From the NCBI RefSeq assembly GCF_016086655.4, contig NC_052134.2, positions 3,410,001-3,474,000 on the forward strand: a stretch of 64,000 bases of DNA, in the 5' to 3' direction. This document shows, piece by piece, positions 58,050 to 64,000 of the stretch. The position numbers and the translations under genes were made by a program. This stretch comes from Lepeophtheirus salmonis. Taxonomy: Eukaryota > Arthropoda > Copepoda > Siphonostomatoida > Caligidae. The number at the start of each line of letters is the position of its first letter. Positions within the stretch are counted from its first letter, which is position 1. A model generated the notes under the pieces. It was not told the origin of the DNA, ran no database searches, and was given only the letters and a program-made list of their open reading frames with translations.

Positions 58050-59560
58050 AAAAATCAAAAGCATGTTCTTTATTCACTTTTACTTTTATATAAATATAAT
58101 TAATTAAATTTTTGATAAAAGCGATCACACCAAAAAATTAATAATATAAATATAATTAAATCATCAAAACGTTACTCTATGATTTGTTAAATATCAATTA
58201 CATGAAATAAATTTGCATATTGAAAAAAAAAAAAAGAAGTCATAAGTGATTGCTTATATTGCAAATTAAAATTAATAATTCGTGTTTCTGACAAGAATTT
58301 TTGTTTTGTTTTTCAATGAATATATGTACAAATGATTTTTATATAATGTTAATTATATGTATGTATAAAGGGTCAAATAAACAATAAATCGTGGTTTTTT
58401 TAAACTCCGATTCATAATTTTGTTTATTATGCTGGTATAGATGGCCATAACATTTGGATTGTTACTTTGTTTTTGACAAATGAAAAGGTGGTTTTTTTTG
58501 GTGTGCTTTTCTATTATTGAAAAAAAAAAAATAGAATAAAAAAAGTTTATGAAAAAATTATTTATAACAACGCTTGAAAGATTGTTCATTCTTCAAAATT
58601 TAGTATTTTGTAAAAATAACTATTTTAACCGAATAAACAATATTTCAAAAGTTTTCTATAAATTTTCCGCTAAATTAATTTTTTAATAGAAAATTGCAGT
58701 GCACACTAAAAGACGTCTAACCTATATATTTGTCAAAAACAAACTAACTATGCAAAATGTCTGTTATTTTCAATGTACGTTTTGAATATCTGTGCCAACA
58801 TAACAAAAAAAAAAAAAAAAATAATTGTATTTGAAATGAGAAGGGTTTTTGTGTTATTAGAGTAGTACTTCATAAAAATCCTTATATACAGCGTTGCTCT
58901 AATAAAATTCCCCGATATTTTATTAATAAAACATTTATATTAATTACAATTAAGAATACAGTTTGAAGTTATTTTATAAAAAATCAAAATTTGAGTCTTC
59001 AGCTCCCACTCATTTTTGAGACGCGAACAAAAACTCTGGACAGTCCTATTGTTCACTGTCTATATCCGTGATTTTCGTCTATGATAGACTCAAATATCGG
59101 TGTAAAGTAAATTAACCATTGGTTACCTTTTGGGTTGTTGCTTCAACATTTATAAAGCAACTGCCACATGTCACACCTCTTTTGAAAGGTGTAAGTATTA
59201 GAATTCCAATGACGTCATTGGGTTAGAAGAGTGTGAACTACTTTAGGTGTAAAAAGATAACTACTTAACCGGGATTTTTTACCAGCCACCCTGAAAATCT
59301 TAGTCTTAGATGTTAAGTATACAAATTTAATTTCTAAAACATGCGATGAAATGTCCAGGGCTTAAGAAAGAAAATAAGTTATTTTTTGCTCAAAATTGGC
59401 TGTCATTTGTATTATTATTATTTTTATTGTTTACTTTATGGAGAAAGTCCACATAACACTTTTCAAATCATTGACTAGCTTTCACCGTATTTTTTCTTAT
59501 TCAGAAACCCTGTAAACTTAAAACCCAAAAGAGTTTTTGAACCATTATTTTGAAATAGAC
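58050..59560. other. No gene recognised; one symmetric site
   Basis: AT-rich. The palindrome CCAATGACGTCATTGG lies at 59206-59221. No coding sequence is seen. Confidence 0.5.
59206..59221. promoter_or_regulatory. Perfect palindrome combining CRE and CCAAT words
   Basis: CCAATGACGTCATTGG is a perfect 16-bp palindrome. TGACGTCA is the CREB/ATF consensus, and CCAAT/ATTGG flank it. With no gene nearby, a regulatory role is unproven and it may be coincidental. Confidence 0.3.
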
Positions 59561-59569
59561 AAGTGCAGC

Positions 59570-59715
59570 ATTACACTTAGCCCAATCAATCACAAATTAA
59601 GGAACATGTTGTTATGAAACGTTGACAGCTGTCTTTTGAAGGCTGGTACTAACTGAAAGTGAGGGGAATTATAATAGATTTGTGAAGTCCCGGGCTTTTC
59701 AGCCCATTTTTATAC
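59570..59715 (-). mobile_element. mariner-type 5' leader remnant, minus strand
   Basis: The complement carries CCAGCCTTCAAAAGACAGCT, CACTTTCAGTTAG and GAAAAGCCCGGGACTTCAC, parallel to the blocks at 14795-14990. No transposase frame follows. Confidence 0.38.
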
Positions 59716-59889
59716 ATATAACGTGCATAAAATACCAATAATTATAACAATATCTATGTTCTTATTAAAAATATTAAGTAAAACTCAACTGTTTTTTACA
59801 AAAAAATATTCTTTTTTAATAAGCTATGTATAATATGCATAGTTGTAGGGGGGGGGGTATATGTAGTAACCATGTATAAACATGGAAGT

Positions 59890-59918
59890 TGGCCCCCTGA
59901 TTAAAAGAGGTATCAGGG
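59890..59918. repeat. 9-bp hairpin CCCCCTGAT / ATCAGGGGG
   Basis: A perfect 9-bp stem with a 10-base loop, about 50 bases ahead of the candidate primer-binding site. It could lie within or near the lost 5' LTR of the gypsy element. Confidence 0.6.
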
Positions 59919-59966
59919 GGAGTGAAGTATTGAAAAAGGGCGTATATATGATCACAAAGACCAGAA

Positions 59967-59980
59967 TGGCGACCCCGGCA
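59967..59980 (+). other. Candidate primer-binding site of the gypsy element
   Basis: TGGCGACCCCGGCA begins with TGG, as expected for pairing with a tRNA 3' CCA end. It lies about 350 bases ahead of the gag-like frame. Which tRNA would pair was not worked out. Confidence 0.4.
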
Positions 59981-60189
59981 TAGAAGAGGTAAGTTTATTT
60001 TATAAACAAAATCCTCAAAGAAATGGCATATAAAAAATAATGATTAAATAATGACTTATGATAATTGATACTGCCCCTCATGACCCTCCTTTGATGTAGT
60101 ACGCCGGTGCCTAAGAAGTTGATATATAAATAAACCTATTAGTTCTCACACCGTGGAGTTAAGAAAGAATATATTAAAAGATAAATTTT

Positions 60190-60905
60190 CTAGTGAAAAT
60201 AAGGAACTAAAATTTCAAATGTTGGAAAATAATTATGTATCTGTTGAGTTGGTTCCTTTTTTGGACAAAAACTTCACACACAATGGTTTAGATAAGTAGA
60301 AGCACAATTTCATCTCAAAGGTGTGAAAGATCAAAAGAACAAATTTTTTCATGTTATGTCGGGATTGTCTGAGGAACTAATTGGTCACTTCGACGAATCT
60401 GAGCTCGACGGAAGCGGAGATCCACCATATGATAATTTAAAAAGTATATTATACAAAATGTATGCTCCTTTGGAAGAATCTAGAACGAATAAATATATTG
60501 AGTTATTACACGCTAAAGCAGGACCTGAAGAATCTTATATACAAAAGTAAATTGATATTCCAATCAAATATGAATGCACGTGACGAATTAATCAACTTTT
60601 CAACAATGAGTGCAGTTGCACAAGAATGCAAGCCAATATTAAAACCACGATTTGGAAAATGATCTATTGTTACTTTTTATGTACTTGAAAAATTGTTAGA
60701 TTCGGAGACACATGAATTACCAACAGTTGGGGTCAACTCCATTCACAAGACACTTTATAAAATAAATATATTATCTCAAAATCAATCAAGAAAGAATGCT
60801 TCTATCATCGAAAATTTGGATCATTTACTTTGTCAAATATTAATGCCATTGATAGCAAGGATGGTGATTACTTTGTGTCTCTCTTTTATTTTACAAACAT
60901 AAAAA
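60190..60905 (+). pseudogene. Ty3/gypsy gag-like region, broken
   Basis: Frame fragments at 60323-60550, 60462-60662 and 60693-60902. The first contains KFFHVMSGLSEELIGHF and YDNLKSILYKMYAP, matching the capsid segment common in arthropod gypsy elements (recalled). The second continues it after a frameshift. The third holds ETHELPTVGVNSI, typical of the segment before protease. Several frameshifts and stops, so no capsid could be made. Described only as a relic. Confidence 0.72.
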
Positions 60906-61400
60906 ATAGGATTAAATATTTAGTGGCAAAGGTTCTTCTTGTAGTATTCTTCCAGCAAGACTTATATCTCACAATTTCTATAGCCTAAAAACAAGTTCTT
61001 TGAGATTGTTTGAAGACAAGGGGTCTGAAATTAGAAACAAAGGACTTATAGTTCATCCGGTTCAAAATTTAAAAGAGAAAATCTTCGGGTCATTTCAATT
61101 TATGGATGTCAAGCACCCTATACTAAGTTTATATTTCCTCAAAAGAAACAAAGTAATTTTCTATATTTGGCAAAGTAATTACATCTTGAAACACCCAGAG
61201 AAAGATATAATCAAATATCCTCGATCTATATAAATAAATTTTTTATTAAGGAAGAGTTACCCCAGCTATTTAGAAACTTTGTCACATTTAGTAAGTTTAT
61301 CATTGACCAAAATATATCTCATAGGATTGTTACTACTGGACTACCTGTATGAAGTAAACCTCGAAGAGAAAAAAAAAATTAGAAGCAGCCAATGTAGAGT
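60906..61400 (+). pseudogene. Ty3/gypsy protease-like region, broken
   Basis: GSSCSILPARL (about 60928-60960) follows a residue that is not Asp where the aspartic protease active site (D-S/T-G) is expected, and the frame shifts there. The frame at 61000-61233 continues the same domain. The active site is lost. Confidence 0.6.
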
Positions 61401-61995
61401 TCGATAAGCTACTCTATGCAAAAATAATTGAAAGATCAGATAGCCAATGTAGTTCGTCTATTCACATGATAAAAAGGTCTGACGGATCATGTGGAATATG
61501 CAGAGATTATATACTTTTAAATAATCAAAACATCCACAACAGCTATGCACCATCTCACATTCATAATCTTCCAAACTCTCTAGCTGAGTGTGAACTTCTT
61601 TATAAACTAGACCTCTCAAAAGCATGTCACCAAGTTCCCATGCTTCATAAAGATAGAGATAAAACTACAGTTTCTACTCCCCTTGGTTCATTTCGATATA
61701 TTAGAATGCCATTTGGACTAAAAAAATCAGCAATGTTTCAAAGATACATTGAATTCAATAATTTAAGGGCTGGACGGAGTTTTATATATATATATATGGA
61801 TGATTTATTAATATCTAGTAAAGCAGTAAATCATCAACAATTGCCTGGACAGGTATGAAAGCACCTAGAACAAAATAATCTAATTTTGAACATCAAAAAG
61901 TGTGAAATCCGAAAAGAAACAATACACTATATGAGATTCAATATCAACCGATTTGGAATACATCCATCTGACGAATCTAAAAAGGCACAGCGCGC
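61401..61995 (+). pseudogene. Ty3/gypsy reverse transcriptase, N-terminal half
   Basis: The readable frame is 61466-61858. It holds RSDGSCGICRDYILLN, YKLDLSKACHQVPM, GSFRYIRMPFGL and the catalytic YMDD box (61793-61804), in the order of a gypsy reverse transcriptase. It breaks after YMDD, and downstream sequence resembling the connection to RNase H runs to about 61990, where a small MITE interrupts it. The RNase H and integrase domains are not found. Non-functional. Confidence 0.85.
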
Positions 61996-61996
61996 A

Positions 61997-62260
61997 GTTG
62001 TTGGTAACAGTCGTTTGAGTGAGTCGATGTGAATTTTTGTGTGAAAATTGTCAAAATCGAGTATCGAGCTGCAAATGAAACTGCAAAGTCCCCATGCACA
62101 GAATTTAAATCCTCTTTGATTTGGGCAGGGTGTTGCCTTTCAAAAACAAATATTTAATGGCAGGCTCATACTCGATTTTCTCCATTTTCACAGATGAAAA
62201 AACAAACAAAAAACCTTTCATCAAGAGGTAAGCACCTTTGTCAACAATTACCTTGCTAGA
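61997..62260. mobile_element. mariner-derived MITE with inverted N-terminal sequence
   Basis: GTGAAAATTGTCAAAATCGA on the plus strand (62041) and GTGAAAATGGAGAAAATCGA on the minus strand (from 62192) form an inverted repeat, followed on each strand by GTAT and GAGC words. Both encode the mariner N-terminal word KIEY. The minus-strand copy extends to KYLFLKGNTLPK, a helix-turn-helix segment of mariner transposases. The outer parts pair more loosely, with TTGTTG on both sides. It sits inside the gypsy reverse-transcriptase relic. Confidence 0.52.
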
Positions 62261-62264
62261 GAAA

Positions 62265-63700
62265 CTCGTCGAGTACTATTTGTATCTATTTTTAGGTGGA
62301 AAACTTTTCATACTACTCTCGTAGATAAATTAATGAGTGTGATTTTGATGTATAATACTTTTTGTTACTTATATTAATATTAAAATTTTTTCAGAAAGTT
62401 TTCCTATTTAAAAAAAAACACAAAGGAACCTGGGGATGCAATCTCTATCTCTAATAACTCTGATATATCTATTTTTAAACACTTGATATTTCATAGAGTC
62501 ACAAAGTAAACCCCAATATACATTATAAATATATAACTTTATTGTTTACATACAATATTCAGCGGTTTATTAATCCCTTTCTATATAAGTACTAAATATT
62601 TGCAAGAAAAATGTTAAATAATTAATTACAAAAAATACTCATGTCAAAATATTAAATTCTAATTAATATAACATTAAGTTGCCTTTAAATTGAAAAGAAC
62701 TATTGTACTTTTGTAAAAAAAAAGGCATGGATATCAGAACTTCAAAAATAATTTGATTATCTAGGACCCCCCCCCCAAAAAAAAAAAAAAAAAAAGACCA
62801 CCCAAATTGTTTAAATGTATAATTGTGACAGCGAAGTTAGTTTAAAAATTAAATAAAAATGATGTCCAATTTAAAAATAAAAACTAATTACGTGTATTGC
62901 TTTTAATCTTCATTACTGTAAGATAAATTAAATAATTATTTACCATTTGTATAAAATATAACGCGTATATTGTAGGTATTTCAACTTTTTTATGCGTATT
63001 TATTCTAAGACTCTTTGTACCTAGAATTTTAGTATTATTTATTTTCCTTATGTTCCTTACTCGTTTAAAATGAAATATTATGGAAGTAACGAGATCAAAT
63101 AAATATAATTTTCAACCAGAGCTCTTAACAAATTTGGTTTCCGAAATTTAATATTTTATTGGGTTTTTTAAGAGAATAACATTTTATGTGTTTGTTTATT
63201 TCTATATGAATGTTCTTTTTGGAAAATATTTTACCAATCCCCAAAGAGGAGATAAATCATCTGTACATTCCTTAATTGAAGAAAGAAAGGTAATAATAAA
63301 TAATGAAAAAAAACAAAAACCTGTGGTACATTACTATAATAATATTAGTGAAAATGATAACTATGAGAGATGTTTTAAAAATTTATACATTTTTCAAAGA
63401 TCGGTCATAGGGACGGATTAATATTATGCCATATTAAGGACCAATACAACTCTAGGGATACCTTCAAATCCAGATACTTTTATGAATATGTTATTTCCAC
63501 AAAAAAAAGTAATCTAAAAGTACTCTAAATATACTGTAATTTCTTGTCATTTGTCGGTTTTTCTGTTTTTTTCCACAAATCAGTGTTCTGAACGCTCATG
63601 GGTTGCATTTGAATAATTTATTGTTTAGTTCTGAATACTCTTCAACGATTATTATTGAATAAATATACTAGTACCAACTGATTTTTGGCCTGTGTTGCTT
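62265..63700. other. No gene recognised
   Basis: Expected to hold the rest of the gypsy pol if the element were whole, but I see no RNase H or integrase motif. A C9-A20 run lies at 62768-62795. The 77-residue frame at 63188-63421 has no features. Confidence 0.45.
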
Positions 63701-63717
63701 TTTTTCAGAGGAGGGAT

Positions 63718-64000
63718 TGTTAGATACAATAAAGATAACTACTTGATAATGAAGTAAGATTAAATATTCCAAATGACCCATATGTATCTTTAGCCCTCAA
63801 TTGAAGAACTACTTTTCTTTAAATGAGTGTCATAATATTTAGATGGGAAATTTTACTATAGAGTTTTCATGACGCACATATATCAAGAAGTTACTTGAAT
63901 GGACACTCAATGGAGCATAAAACCTTCCTTGGAAGGTTTGAAGATATTCAATAAATATATATCGGGTTGTTACTACATAGGCACGTCTTACTTCTAATAT
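63718..64000 (+). repeat. Probable LTR start, truncated by the window edge
   Basis: A purine-rich tract CAGAGGAGGGA (63706-63716) precedes TGTTAGATAC, the polypurine-tract-then-TG layout of a 3' LTR. Inside are GCATAAAA (TATA-like, about 63915), a hairpin AACCTTCC-TT-GGAAGGTT (63921-63938) and AATAAA (63950-63955). The end of the LTR lies beyond the window, so it could not be compared with any 5' copy. Confidence 0.45.

Noticed and set aside
1..64000. tRNA, rRNA, CRISPR array, bacterial operon or replication origin
   Set aside because: No tRNA-like B-box with matching stem, no rRNA-like conserved block, and no regularly spaced direct repeats were seen. The sequence is eukaryotic in character.

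Overview
This is a very AT-rich stretch of nuclear DNA from an animal. No stretch looks like an ordinary intact host gene, and I see no tRNA or rRNA gene, no CRISPR array and no bacterial-style operon. Almost everything I can name is a decayed transposable element: Tc1/mariner relatives (several with the DD37D, maT-like spacing), a piggyBac element, hAT-type and other MITEs, Helitron pieces, non-LTR (LINE) fragments and a Ty3/gypsy LTR element. This mix suits an arthropod. The flavour of the mariner and uncharacterised-family remnants makes a copepod (sea-louse type) my best guess, but that is recollection and was not tested.

Layout. 0-5 kb: repeat ends, a 98-bp tandem duplication, a short MITE, then a complete-length but broken piggyBac element (2494-4931). 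5-10 kb: a 130-bp TA-flanked MITE, a hAT-type MITE with a perfect 8-bp target duplication (6321-6739), two Tc1 pieces fused tail to tail, and a long foldback (8755-9610). 10-13 kb: an antisense LINE with its FYADD motif still readable, then a decayed copy of what looks like a widespread uncharacterised ORF family. 14-22 kb: mariner leader and mariner pseudogene remnants, hairpins, and a Helitron 3' end with the tail of its helicase. 22-29.6 kb: two terminally complete DD37D elements (22015-22910 and 28289-29568), a monotonous AT-rich repeat block and a second hAT MITE. 30-45 kb: mostly featureless AT-rich DNA with copies of a dispersed repeat, LINE and mariner scraps, an unrecognised coding-like segment (37.4-38.1 kb), a third hAT MITE and a candidate 222-bp mini-Helitron. 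50-57.5 kb: a LINE fragment and three different mariner relics. 59.9-64 kb: a broken Ty3/gypsy element, itself hit by a small mariner-derived MITE, and the start of a probable LTR running off the window.

One repeat family ties the window together. A few-hundred-base sequence, recognisable by a conserved end block around CTGACAATTTG and another around GACTCAGAGTAGAGTTGAG, occurs at about nine places in both orientations, and the 28.3-kb mariner is inserted inside one copy. The elements do not act together as a pathway. They are layers of insertion that record relative age: the dispersed repeat is older than the 28.3-kb mariner, and the gypsy element is older than the MITE inside it. All boundaries come from reading by eye, and no database search was possible.
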